Below, piece after piece: positions 16,999 to 23,846 of a DNA stretch of 24,183 nucleotides; the first letter of the stretch is position 1; every line of letters begins with the position of its first letter. The position numbers and the translations under genes were made by a program. A model generated the notes under the pieces. It did no database searches, was not told the origin of the DNA, and worked only from the letters and a program-made list of their open reading frames with translations. The stretch is from CAYXVB01 sp964467785 (GTDB lineage: Bacteria > Bdellovibrionota > UBA1018): contig CAYXVB010000043.1 in assembly GCA_964467785.1 (NCBI GenBank), positions 1 through 24,183 on the forward strand, written 5' to 3'.

Positions 16999-18219
16999 TT
17001 AGTTGCCTCCGTTCAACGGGGCGTGAGCCAGGGCGACGGAGCCCATCTTCCTGAATTTTTGGATCCGGGAAAGGCGCATTTCGTCTCCCACCGCCTTGAA
17101 GTTCAGGGACTTCGAAACGATGGAGCTCGGCTTGGTCGTCTTGACCGCTTTTAAGGAGGCCTTGGCGTTCTTTCCTTTGGACTTGGCAGCGGCTGCGACG
17201 GGCTGAGTGGACGCGCTATGCGGTTCCTGGGTGGCGGCTGACTTGGCGCCGGAGTAGAAGCGGGTGACGAGCGGTTCGAAGTGCTTGAAAAGCGCCTCGC
17301 GGATAAGCTGGGCCGCTTCGACGAAATCCCGGTGGGCGCCGCCCTTGGGTTCCTTGACGATGGAGTCGACCACGCCGAGTTTGATGAGCTCGTTTGGGCT
17401 CATTTTCAGCTTCTCGCTGGCGCGCTCGGCGAGGCTCGAGTCGCTCCAAAGAATAGAGGCGCAGCTTTCCGGCGAAATGACCGAATAGATCGTGAATTCC
17501 TGCATCAGGACGACATTCGAGCAGCCAATGGCCAGCGCGCCGCCGGAACCGCCCTCTCCGATGACGAGAGACAAGGTCGGGACACTGAGCTTGAACATCG
17601 CGCCGATGCTTTCGGCGATGGCCTGGGACTGGCCGCGCTCTTCGGCGTCGATCCCGGGGTACGCGCCGGGAGTATCGATAAAGGTGATGACGGGCATCTT
17701 CGAGCGCTCGGCTAATTCCATCAGGCGGATCGCCTTGCGATAGCCTTCGGGCTTGGCCATACCGAAGTTGCGTTCCATCTTCTGCTTGGTGTTTCGGCCT
17801 TTCTGATGGCCGAGAATGAGAACGGGGATGCGCTCCGGCGAATGGAGATCCGGCTTGGGAGCGTCCGGATTGGACGTGTCACTCATGAGCTTAGGGTCGA
17901 TCGGCGGCCAGGTCGCGATTCCGCCCAGGAGTGCCTGATCGTCCGAATAGGCGCGATCACCCTGCAGTTCCATGAAGTCGGGAAAAAGGAGATCAATATA
18001 GTCGCGGGTATAAGGTCGGCCCGGGTGCCGGGAGAGTTGAACCTTCTGCCAAGGAGTGAGCTTGGCGTAGGTTTCGTCGATCAGCTGGGCGACTTTCTTT
18101 TCAAGCTTGGAGATCTCGGACGTGAAGTCGACGCCTTCTTGTTTGGCGAGTTCTCGGAGATCCTGAAGCTTCTTTTCAAGGTTGACGATCGGTTTCTCGA
18201 ATTCAAAGAAGGCTTCCAT
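16999..18219 (-). CDS. accA: Acetyl-CoA carboxylase carboxyltransferase subunit alpha, with insertions
   Basis: AccA forms, with AccD, the carboxyltransferase that makes malonyl-CoA for fatty-acid synthesis. Family landmarks are LSRHPGRPYTRDYIDLLFPDF, ELQGDRAYSDD, GHQKGRNTKQKMERNFGMAKPEGYRKA, FIDTPGAYPGIDAEERGQS and GEGGSGGALAIG, with SVISPESCASILW and GGAHRD. At 406 residues it is far longer than E. coli AccA (319). About 25 extra residues (PPIDPKLMSDTSNPDAPKPDLH region) sit after GGIAT. A second, larger Ala/Lys/Ser-rich insertion lies between KHFEPLVTRFYSG and the terminal RIQKFRKMGS, which resembles the usual AccA tail. The ATG at 18219 lacks an obvious ribosome site. It is the first gene of accA-gmk-rel and has its own promoter. 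Confidence 0.95.
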   Translation of the reverse strand: MEAFFEFEKPIVNLEKKLQDLRELAKQEGVDFTSEISKLEKKVAQLIDETYAKLTPWQKVQLSRHPGRPYTRDYIDLLFPDFMELQGDRAYSDDQALLGGIATWPPIDPKLMSDTSNPDAPKPDLHSPERIPVLILGHQKGRNTKQKMERNFGMAKPEGYRKAIRLMELAERSKMPVITFIDTPGAYPGIDAEERGQSQAIAESIGAMFKLSVPTLSLVIGEGGSGGALAIGCSNVVLMQEFTIYSVISPESCASILWSDSSLAERASEKLKMSPNELIKLGVVDSIVKEPKGGAHRDFVEAAQLIREALFKHFEPLVTRFYSGAKSAATQEPHSASTQPVAAAAKSKGKNAKASLKAVKTTKPSSIVSKSLNFKAVGDEMRLSRIQKFRKMGSVALAHAPLNGGN

Positions 18220-18257
18220 AGTCGGGCCAAGCTAGCATGGATCGGTCGGGTTTCCAA

Positions 18258-18286
18258 ATTCTAACAGTCTTCGGATTGCCTTGTAA
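18258..18286 (-). promoter_or_regulatory. Extended -10 promoter of the accA-gmk-rel operon
   Basis: On the minus strand, TGTTAGAAT gives an extended -10 (TAGAAT at 18263-18258, five of six bases, preceded by TGN). A weak -35 TTACAA (18286-18281) lies 17 bases away. The start would be near 18251, leaving a leader of about 30 bases before accA. Confidence 0.55.
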
Positions 18287-18300
18287 TGACTGGGGAAAGA

Positions 18301-18828
18301 CTAGGGCTTTTGAACTTCCCAGCCTGCGACTCGACCGCCTTCGAAGTAAATTACGCGAGCCGTGCTCAGGCTCCAGCGGCTCGACAGGCCCTCGAAATAC
18401 GTCCAGCGTTCGTTTCCGGACCCGGGAAGGCCGGCATGTTCGATTTCGCGCGGCTCGCCCCACAGGGCGCGGACCTCGTCAGGAGACATGCCCGTGACGA
18501 CGTCTTGCCGGGATCTCGCGGCGCTTAAGCGCAGGTGATCTTGCTCGGCGAGGTCGTTGGCGTCTTCGAATTCTGCTGGCGCGGCCATCGAGGAGCGTCC
18601 CAAGTGGCCGTGGCGAAGTTTCAATGCGGCAGCTGCGACGGGATCGGACTCAGCGAGTTGCTCCTCGTCGCTGAGCTGACGTCCAAAGAGAGAGGCGCAG
18701 CCGCTCAGTGCGCCGCAGAGAGGGAAGAGCAATAAGAGTAGGATCCAGATCGGAGTGGAGCGAGTGACCGAAGTTTTCACCTGTGTCTCATCGGACAGGG
18801 GAGGGGAATACTTGAACGAACGACGCAT
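18301..18828 (-). CDS. Putative lipoprotein with BamE/SmpA-like C-terminal domain
   Basis: A 175-residue predicted lipoprotein. The hydrophobic segment IWILLLLLFPLCGALSGC ends in the lipobox LSGC, acylated at Cys44. A charged Ala/Glu/Asp-rich middle region follows (about 50-105). The C-terminal part, from VVTGMSPDEVRALWGEPREIE to ERWTYFEG and RVIYFEGGRVAGWEV, matches the BamE/SmpA-like fold pattern (helix start GMs.eeV...wG.P, then strands ending in a conserved F-x-x-G-x-V). Such domains occur in outer-membrane assembly lipoproteins, but it is too divergent to call BamE. The ATG at 18828 has no ribosome site and gives an unusually long n-region; GTG at 18780 would shorten it by 16 residues and is plausible. 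Divergent from the FliL-like gene and followed by accA, which has a separate promoter. Confidence 0.75.
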   Translation of the reverse strand: MRRSFKYSPPLSDETQVKTSVTRSTPIWILLLLLFPLCGALSGCASLFGRQLSDEEQLAESDPVAAAALKLRHGHLGRSSMAAPAEFEDANDLAEQDHLRLSAARSRQDVVTGMSPDEVRALWGEPREIEHAGLPGSGNERWTYFEGLSSRWSLSTARVIYFEGGRVAGWEVQKP

Positions 18829-18859
18829 TGCGTCGTCTGCACAATTGAATGCCGGCTCT

Positions 18860-18878
18860 CGCCTCCCTGCTTGAGGCG
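18860..18878. repeat. Inverted repeat in the divergent lipoprotein/FliL-like intergenic region
   Basis: CGCCTC (18860-18865) and GAGGCG (18873-18878) are perfect 6-bp arms around a 7-base spacer. The repeat covers where a -35 element for the FliL-like gene would lie, so it could be an operator. Seen by eye only. Confidence 0.3.
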
Positions 18879-18888
18879 TCGAGCCTTT

Positions 18889-18896
18889 GCCGATAA
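18889..18896 (+). promoter_or_regulatory. GCCGATAA, sigma-28 (FliA)-type -10 element
   Basis: The octamer GCCGATAA is identical to the enterobacterial flagellar sigma-28 -10 consensus. It lies 10 bases before the ATG of a FliL-family gene. No TAAA-type -35 is present at the expected distance, so the assignment is tentative. Confidence 0.35.
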
Positions 18897-18906
18897 ACTG
18901 AGTTCA

Positions 18907-19602
18907 ATGAGCGGACAACCTCCTGCTGCAGCACAATCCGAGAGCTCTGAGGCGGCCGCGGGAGTTTCCGAGCCACACGCTCAGGGCAAGGGAAATGGCG
19001 GTGTCACGGGATGGATCCAAGCCATCAAGCTTGGTTCCCAAGGCTTGGGCAGCGGATTTTTGACCATCGTCCAGGGTCTGTGGTCGCCGGATGGGCCTAC
19101 CCGTCGAATGGCATTTCTCTTCTTTTTCAGCCTTTTTCTCGGAGTGACGACCGCAAGCTGGGGGATCAAGCGATATCAGATCCATCTTGCCGAGCAGCGG
19201 GCTCAGCTCAGCGAGGCTGAAAAGCTGGCCCGTCATGCCCAAGAAATCCTCAAGCGCGCTCAGGACGACGCTCGCATTCACAGCAGCCAGATTCTCATCG
19301 GCACCTTCCAGGTCGAGCTGAATCAGGCCCCTGGCGAGAAAAAGATCCGCGGGATGCGCTACGTGGCGGATCTTGACGTGGTGGTGGTTTGCGACGACAA
19401 GCCCACCCGGGAGTATATCCAGGAAAATCTTCTCGCCGCACGGGGACAGGTTTCTTCCGCGATCGTGCCGATGCAGCGCGCGGACATGTTGACCCGTGAA
19501 GGCAAGAATCACCTCAAGAGGCTCATGCAGCTCAAGCTCAACGCCTGGCTTCCATTCGGCAAGGTCGAGGAAGTGCACTTTGTCCGTCTCATTTTGAATT
19601 AG
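18907..19602 (+). CDS. FliL-family flagellar basal-body-associated protein
   Basis: A 231-residue bitopic inner-membrane protein. The first ~65 residues are hydrophilic (Ala/Gly/Ser-rich, cytoplasmic), followed by one transmembrane helix (about 68-86). A helical stalk (about 90-125, LAEQRAQLSEAEKLARHAQEILKRAQDDA) leads to a periplasmic domain. That domain ends like FliL: D-x-x-T-R-E-x-I-Q-x-x-L, then MLTREGKNHLKRLMQLKLNAWLPFGKVEEVHFVRLILN, the pattern 'T.eGk..L...l...N..L..GkV..V.f..fv'. FliL associates with stator units and the motor; paralogues occur in some predatory and deltaproteobacterial genomes. No other flagellar gene is in the window, so function is inferred from the domain alone. 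I chose ATG 18907; an upstream TTG at 18871 would overlap the promoter-like element. Confidence 0.65.
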   Translation: MSGQPPAAAQSESSEAAAGVSEPHAQGKGNGGVTGWIQAIKLGSQGLGSGFLTIVQGLWSPDGPTRRMAFLFFFSLFLGVTTASWGIKRYQIHLAEQRAQLSEAEKLARHAQEILKRAQDDARIHSSQILIGTFQVELNQAPGEKKIRGMRYVADLDVVVVCDDKPTREYIQENLLAARGQVSSAIVPMQRADMLTREGKNHLKRLMQLKLNAWLPFGKVEEVHFVRLILN

Positions 19603-19623
19603 GCTTGGCCGATAGTCTTTGGG

Positions 19624-20973
19624 CTAAGCGCCGACCGCCTCGATCGGGTCGCGAAAGCGGGGGCCGATGATTCGATGTCGCTTGAGCATTTCGAAAAGCG
19701 TGCTGCGCGCGACGCCCAGGATCCGCGCGGCGTTTGCGCGATTGCCTTGGGCGAGCTTCAGGGCCTTGAGGATCATCACGCGCTCCATGTCCGCGAGCGA
19801 GAGCGAGCTTCCCAGCTCCATCTCGGGGCTTTTGACGATATTTCCGGGGCTCATGAGGAAGTCAAAGGCGGACTCGTCCAGAATCGGCGAGAAGGGGCCT
19901 GCCAGTCCGCTGGCGCGTTCGATCGCGTGCCGGAGCTCGCGAACGTTGCCTGGCCAGCAGTGGGCGAGCAGCCGGAGGACGGCGCGCGGAGAAAGGGCGC
20001 GTCCCAGCTCCGTCGCGTATTGACGGGCAAGCATCTCGGTGTCTTCGGGGCGGTCGCGCAGCGGCGGGATGCGCACGGTCACTGAAGCAATGCGGTAATA
20101 GAGGTCACGGCGGAATTTGCCTTCCTCGACGAGCTGCTCGAGCGGGAGATGGGTCGCGCAGACCAATCGGACATCGGCTCGGGAGACTCGATCGGCGCCG
20201 ACGGGCCGGATTTCGCCGTTTTCGAGAAAGCGCAGGAGCTTGACTTGGATGTCCACGGGGAGGTCGCCGATTTCGTCGAGAAAGAGGGTGCCGCCATGCG
20301 CCTGCATCAGCGCCCCGGTGCGATGCTGGTGCGCGCCGGTGAAGGCGCCTTTGACGTGGCCAAAAAGCTCGCTTTCGGCGAGCGAAAGGGGAAGGGCTCC
20401 GCAGTGCAAAGGCACGAAGGGGCCGGCAGCCCGATCGCTCCAGGAGTGGATGAGCTGCGCGAGGACTTCCTTGCCGCTGCCTGTCTCCCCAGCGAGATAG
20501 ATCGAGAGGGGCGTGGCTGCGGCCTTGCGCGCGGTCCAGAGGGTCGTTCGTCCCGAAGCCGCGCAGGTTTGCCAGTGCCGGACTCCCGTCGGCTGCGAAG
20601 GCAGCGCGGAAGTGTCTTGGGCGGTCTCGATCCAGATCCGGCTCTCTCCGATCCGGACCGGAATGCCCGGGGGCAAGATCGAATCGCGGATCTCGAGATC
20701 GCCCACTCTCAGGGACGGGGTATCGCTGGCGACCCGGATCCAAAATGAGATGGCGCCCTGGGGAGTCCACATCAGCTCGAGAGTCGCGGCATGGAGGGGG
20801 GCTCGAGCGTCGCGCAGGGGGATGTGGACGCCGGGCTGGCGACCGACTTCAAACTTCGTCGGTCGCAATCCGGCATCGGAGCCCTGCCCGTCGAATTCCA
20901 GTTGTACGGAGCGTTTTTGCCCCGAGGGGTCCTCAATCATGAGGTTCCAAGTTTGAATGGTCACTTTAGCCAT
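19624..20973 (-). CDS. Sigma-54-dependent transcriptional activator with N-terminal FHA-like domain
   Basis: A 449-residue enhancer-binding protein. The N-terminal ~115 residues look like a forkhead-associated phosphothreonine-binding domain: VGRQPGVHIPL (about 43-53), LHAATLEL, and the closing IPVRIGESRIWIE. The central AAA+ domain has Walker A GETGSGKE (162-169), the sigma-54-contacting GAFTGA loop (209-214), Walker B LFLDEI (230-235) and the arginine finger region FRRDLYYRI (287-295). The C-terminal Fis-type helix-turn-helix spans about 409-432 (GNRANAARILGVARSTLFEMLKRH). All residues needed for ATPase activity and sigma-54 activation appear intact. FHA fusions imply control by Ser/Thr kinases rather than a two-component kinase. 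AGGAG lies ten bases upstream of the ATG. Convergent with the FliL-like gene (21-base gap), divergent from engB; targets unknown. Confidence 0.93.
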   Translation of the reverse strand: MAKVTIQTWNLMIEDPSGQKRSVQLEFDGQGSDAGLRPTKFEVGRQPGVHIPLRDARAPLHAATLELMWTPQGAISFWIRVASDTPSLRVGDLEIRDSILPPGIPVRIGESRIWIETAQDTSALPSQPTGVRHWQTCAASGRTTLWTARKAAATPLSIYLAGETGSGKEVLAQLIHSWSDRAAGPFVPLHCGALPLSLAESELFGHVKGAFTGAHQHRTGALMQAHGGTLFLDEIGDLPVDIQVKLLRFLENGEIRPVGADRVSRADVRLVCATHLPLEQLVEEGKFRRDLYYRIASVTVRIPPLRDRPEDTEMLARQYATELGRALSPRAVLRLLAHCWPGNVRELRHAIERASGLAGPFSPILDESAFDFLMSPGNIVKSPEMELGSSLSLADMERVMILKALKLAQGNRANAARILGVARSTLFEMLKRHRIIGPRFRDPIEAVGA

Positions 20974-21151
20974 GGGACGAATGCTCCTATTCGAAAGATG
21001 AGGGGCCCGGATTCGGATTCAATGCAGCGGGCCAAAGCAAAGGTCGTGCGCACCCGTTGGAGTCCTCAGAAGCTTATAAACTGGGTTTCATTGCTCCTGC
21101 GGTCCGGATCGGGTAACTTCGGGAGAACGAAACGGAACAGGCGGTCCGACT

Positions 21152-21763
21152 ATGGCAGGCGAATTCATTCACACTTTGGGCGACGAGTCGGGGCTTCCCG
21201 GCCTGATCAATGGCATTCATCTCAAGGGGCGATCCGAACCCCGGGTCGCGATGGTAGGTCGATCCAACGTCGGCAAGAGCTCCCTGATCAATGCCCTTCT
21301 GGGACAGAAGCTTGCCCAGGTCAGCAACCAGCCTGGAAAGACCCGGGCGATCCATTTTTATCTTTGGAAGGATATCAGCCGCGTCGTGGCGGATCTTCCT
21401 GGTTACGGTTACGCCAAGGCGGGACACGAGGAGCGCGAGCGCTGGTCCCGCTTCATCAATCTTTATTTTTCCGCGGATGCCCATCTGGATCGCGCAGTGG
21501 TGCTGCTGGACTCGCGTCACGGTCCGACGGAGCTTGACGAAGAGGCGATCCGATTCTTGAGTTTGGAAGGCATCCCGGTTACCTTTGTTTTCACGAAAGC
21601 TGATACGCTGAAAACCCAGGCGGAACGGGCCAAGCGCCGCAAGGAAGCCGCGGAAGCGATCCGTAACCTGGGTTTTGATCCGGAAGACGTTTTCTGGGTC
21701 TCGGCAAAATCCAGGGATGGACTCAAGGCATTGAGCCAGGCGCTGGCAAAGCCCGCCCGGTAG
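21152..21763 (+). CDS. engB: Ribosome biogenesis GTPase EngB (YsxC/YihA)
   Basis: A 203-residue TRAFAC-class GTPase needed for late assembly of the large ribosomal subunit. All G motifs are present: G1 GRSNVGKS (36-43), G2 around Thr64 in NQPGKTRAIHFY, G3 DLPG (81-84) in the EngB-specific DLPGYGYAKAG, G4 TKAD (148-151) and G5 SAK (184-186). Length and the short C-terminal helix match the family. AGGCGG seven bases upstream supports the ATG at 21152. The 178-base divergent region shared with the sigma-54 activator gene contains an AT-rich TTATAAA near 21074, but I could not pair it with a -35 element. Confidence 0.96.
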   Translation: MAGEFIHTLGDESGLPGLINGIHLKGRSEPRVAMVGRSNVGKSSLINALLGQKLAQVSNQPGKTRAIHFYLWKDISRVVADLPGYGYAKAGHEERERWSRFINLYFSADAHLDRAVVLLDSRHGPTELDEEAIRFLSLEGIPVTFVFTKADTLKTQAERAKRRKEAAEAIRNLGFDPEDVFWVSAKSRDGLKALSQALAKPAR

Positions 21764-21829
21764 TTCCGGTGACTGAAGTCCGATTGAAATCCCGAATGAG
21801 TCAGCTGGTCAGTAAGTAAGGTGGAACCT

Positions 21830-22051
21830 ATGCCCAATCAATCGCTCGTCATTTCGCTCGCTGTGGAAATCATACTGGTTTCCATGACGCTTTTTTTGCT
21901 CGCCCACCCGAGGATGCTCTTCAAGCAGCGCTCGGATCGCGCGCGGTTGCTGATTACGATCTCAGGGCTGGTTTTTCTCTGCCTGACCTTTTGCTGGTCA
22001 GTGATCTTCGGCTGCGTGCTCGTATTGCATGAGCCCGCGTTCCGCATCTGA
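21830..22051 (+). CDS. Small two-helix membrane protein, unknown function
   Basis: A 73-residue protein with two predicted transmembrane helices: about 5-27 (SLVISLAVEIILVSMTLFLLA) and about 42-66 (LITISGLVFLCLTFCWSVIFGCVLVL), joined by a basic loop (KQRSDRAR) that should face the cytoplasm. The ATG at 21830 follows AAGGTGG at good spacing; a GTG at 21821 would overlap that site. It lies 66 bases after engB and 30 bases before the LD-carboxypeptidase gene on the same strand, so it may share their transcript. No family recognised. Confidence 0.65.
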   Translation: MPNQSLVISLAVEIILVSMTLFLLAHPRMLFKQRSDRARLLITISGLVFLCLTFCWSVIFGCVLVLHEPAFRI

Positions 22052-22081
22052 TCCGACTCTCCATCCACTCTCTCTAAAACT

Positions 22082-23116
22082 ATGCCCAATAAAATCCGTG
22101 TCGGCGTGATCGCTCCCTCGTCCCAGGTTCCCCCGGTTGAGTTCATGATGGGAGTCGAGCAGCTCGAGGCGGACGGGCTCAGCGTCAAGATCCACTCCCA
22201 GGTCAGGAAATCCCACGCCTTTTTTGCCGGATCGGACGAGCTTCGCGCGCAGGCGTTCTATGATTTCGCGGTCGATCCGTCGCTCCCAGTGCTCTGGTGC
22301 GCTCGGGGCGGCTACGGATCCCTGCGAATTCTGCCCCTGCTCGAAAAGATCGTGGCCGAGAGGGGATTGCCTGAGCGCAAGCTTTTGGTGGGGCTCTCCG
22401 ACCCCACGGCCCTGATGGACTATGTCCGCTCGCGCTGGGGTTGGTCCACGCTTTACGCGCCGATGCCAGGTACCCGTACGTTCAGCCGGCTCAGCGTGCT
22501 CGAGCGGACGACTTTGCTCGCTTGGGTTCGGGGCGAGAACGCCAAGATGCCTTGGGGCAAAAAGCCGCTGAAGTTCGTCGGTCCTCGCCCCCGTCAGGCG
22601 ATCACGGCCCCCGTCGTGGGCGGGACGCTGGCGCTCTGGGCATCCCTGATGGGAACCCCCTATGAACCCCAGCCGCGCGAAAAAATCCTCTTCTTCGAAG
22701 ACGTTGGAGAGGCCCTTTATCGTCTGGACCGGATGCTCGCCCAGATCTGGCTTGCTGGCGGATTGAAGGGTGTGAAGGCGATCGTGCTGGGCAATTTTGA
22801 GGGTTGCGGTGATGCGCCGCCGACAGGGCTTGCGGCCATGCCGGCTAACGCCCGCGCACGTGCCCGGGTCCTGGAATCCCCCAAGTCCAGCGACCTTGCT
22901 CCGCTGCGTGCTCGAATGGATGCGGACAAAGCGATTCCCAAGATCGTGAAGGAGTTCGCGGAGAAGGTTGGTATTCCGGTGGCCTACGGTCTGCCCGTGG
23001 GCCACGGCCCCGGACACGCGTCGCTGCCGCTGGGAGCGCAGTTTTGTCTGGGTACGGACGGCAGTTTTGAGCTCAAGCAGTGGGACTGGCTGGACGAAGC
23101 CCAGGTTTTAGGCTAA
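22082..23116 (+). CDS. LD-carboxypeptidase family (S66) serine peptidase
   Basis: A 344-residue homologue of muramoyltetrapeptide LD-carboxypeptidase (LdcA) and MccF. LdcA removes the terminal D-Ala from tetrapeptides during murein recycling in the cytoplasm. The Ser-Glu-His catalytic set is visible: Ser106 in VGLSDPTAL, Glu206 in FFEDVGEALYRLDRML, and His308 in GLPVGHGPGHASLPLG. The N-terminal RVGVIAPSS and CARGGYGSLRIL segments are also typical. It is about 40 residues longer than E. coli LdcA (304), with an Ala/Arg-rich extra segment around 250-290 between the Glu and His motifs. There is no signal peptide, which fits a cytoplasmic recycling enzyme, but peptide-antibiotic cleavage as in MccF cannot be excluded. 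The ribosome site is weak. Confidence 0.9.
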   Translation: MPNKIRVGVIAPSSQVPPVEFMMGVEQLEADGLSVKIHSQVRKSHAFFAGSDELRAQAFYDFAVDPSLPVLWCARGGYGSLRILPLLEKIVAERGLPERKLLVGLSDPTALMDYVRSRWGWSTLYAPMPGTRTFSRLSVLERTTLLAWVRGENAKMPWGKKPLKFVGPRPRQAITAPVVGGTLALWASLMGTPYEPQPREKILFFEDVGEALYRLDRMLAQIWLAGGLKGVKAIVLGNFEGCGDAPPTGLAAMPANARARARVLESPKSSDLAPLRARMDADKAIPKIVKEFAEKVGIPVAYGLPVGHGPGHASLPLGAQFCLGTDGSFELKQWDWLDEAQVLG

Positions 23117-23147
23117 TGGTCTTGAACAGTTGATTTGATCGACCCGT

Positions 23148-23234
23148 GGCTCCTTGGCGGAATTGGTAGACGCGCACGACTCAAAATCGTGTATCCTTAC
23201 GGGTGTCCGAGTTCGATTCTCGGAGGAGCCACCA
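23148..23234 (+). tRNA. tRNA-Leu (anticodon CAA)
   Basis: An 87-base class II tRNA. The acceptor stem GGCTCCT pairs with AGGAGCC, followed by discriminator A and an encoded CCA. D-arm sequence GGCGGAATTGGTAGAC is typical of bacterial tRNA-Leu. The anticodon stem CACGA/TCGTG encloses the loop CTCAAAA, giving anticodon CAA (23182-23184), which reads UUG codons. A long variable arm precedes the T arm (GTTCGATTC). A terminator follows within ten bases. Confidence 0.97.
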
Positions 23235-23240
23235 TAATAG

Positions 23241-23276
23241 AAAAAAGCCGGAAAGCGAAAGCTGACCGGCTTTTTT
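23241..23276. terminator. Rho-independent terminator after tRNA-Leu
   Basis: AAAAAAGCCGG (23241-23251) and CCGGCTTTTTT (23266-23276) form a perfect stem ending in a T-run on the + strand; the A-run gives a T-run on the minus strand, so it can work both ways. The loop contains a small inner hairpin with a GAAA tetraloop. It separates the tRNA from the convergent gene at 23371. Confidence 0.9.
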
Positions 23277-23370
23277 ACTTTAGGTGACCTGCAATGAAGT
23301 AGCGCGCAACTGGCGGGTCTTTCTCAATAGGTCCTTTGTTGGAGGTCGATGCTCGGCTCCGTCATTTTAA

Positions 23371-23700
23371 CTAGTGTGCCCAGGTCAATTTGAATTCTTC
23401 GGTGCGCGTTTGGCCTCCATCGCCAATGACACCTTTGATCAAAGCAGACTGACCGTTCTTGCAGAGCAAGAGAACTACGAATTTGCTCATGCCATCTTCA
23501 GTAAAGTATTGAATCGTACGGGCTCCCGACTCATCACGTGTGATTGCGCACCTCAGGCCTTGCTCAGCGATGAGTCCATGCTGAATCGCCTTGACCATGG
23601 GGGACGCCAAAACCGCTCTGTCGCGCCGGTCGGCGGCCTGTGCCGAAGATACGGCCAACATAGATCCAATCAACAACATCGTTTTAATAGGCATATACAT
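23371..23700 (-). CDS. Small exported protein of unknown function
   Basis: A 109-residue protein with a Sec signal peptide (about 1-22, core MLLIGSMLAVSS, cleavage after AQA). The mature part has two cysteines (Cys51, Cys80) that could form a disulfide, and alternating hydrophobic residues suggesting a small beta-rich domain (RTIQYFTEDGMSKFVVLLLC, then RTEEFKLTW at the C-terminus). GAGG six bases upstream of the ATG at 23700 supports the start; the second ATG at 23694 is an alternative. The gene is convergent with tRNA-Leu and lies in DNA of lower GC content than the rest of the window. No family recognised. Confidence 0.7.
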   Translation of the reverse strand: MYMPIKTMLLIGSMLAVSSAQAADRRDRAVLASPMVKAIQHGLIAEQGLRCAITRDESGARTIQYFTEDGMSKFVVLLLCKNGQSALIKGVIGDGGQTRTEEFKLTWAH

Positions 23701-23846
23701 GAATTCCTCTGACTTACTGGATAATGCAATGCGTTAGTTTTAGCAAGGGATTCTGACCGCTATGGATACTCTCTTAAATAGGGCCTCATTTAGCCAAAAG
23801 GAGTGAGGATTCAAGCACAAGCATTCCTTTCCCGATGAGTCATTGC

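Noticed and set aside
20978..20993. CGAAT/ATTCG arms placing the activator's ribosome site in a hairpin loop
   Set aside because: Five-bp AT-containing arms are too weak and too likely by chance to call a regulatory element.
21004..21033. GGCCCG/CGGGCC inverted repeat upstream of engB as an operator
   Set aside because: Six-bp GC-only arms with an 18-base spacer are common by chance in GC-rich DNA.
20791..21537. A 248-codon + strand open frame spanning the activator gene start, the intergenic region and the engB start
   Set aside because: It overlaps both real genes out of frame and has no coding-like composition; EngB in the adjacent frame has all GTPase motifs.
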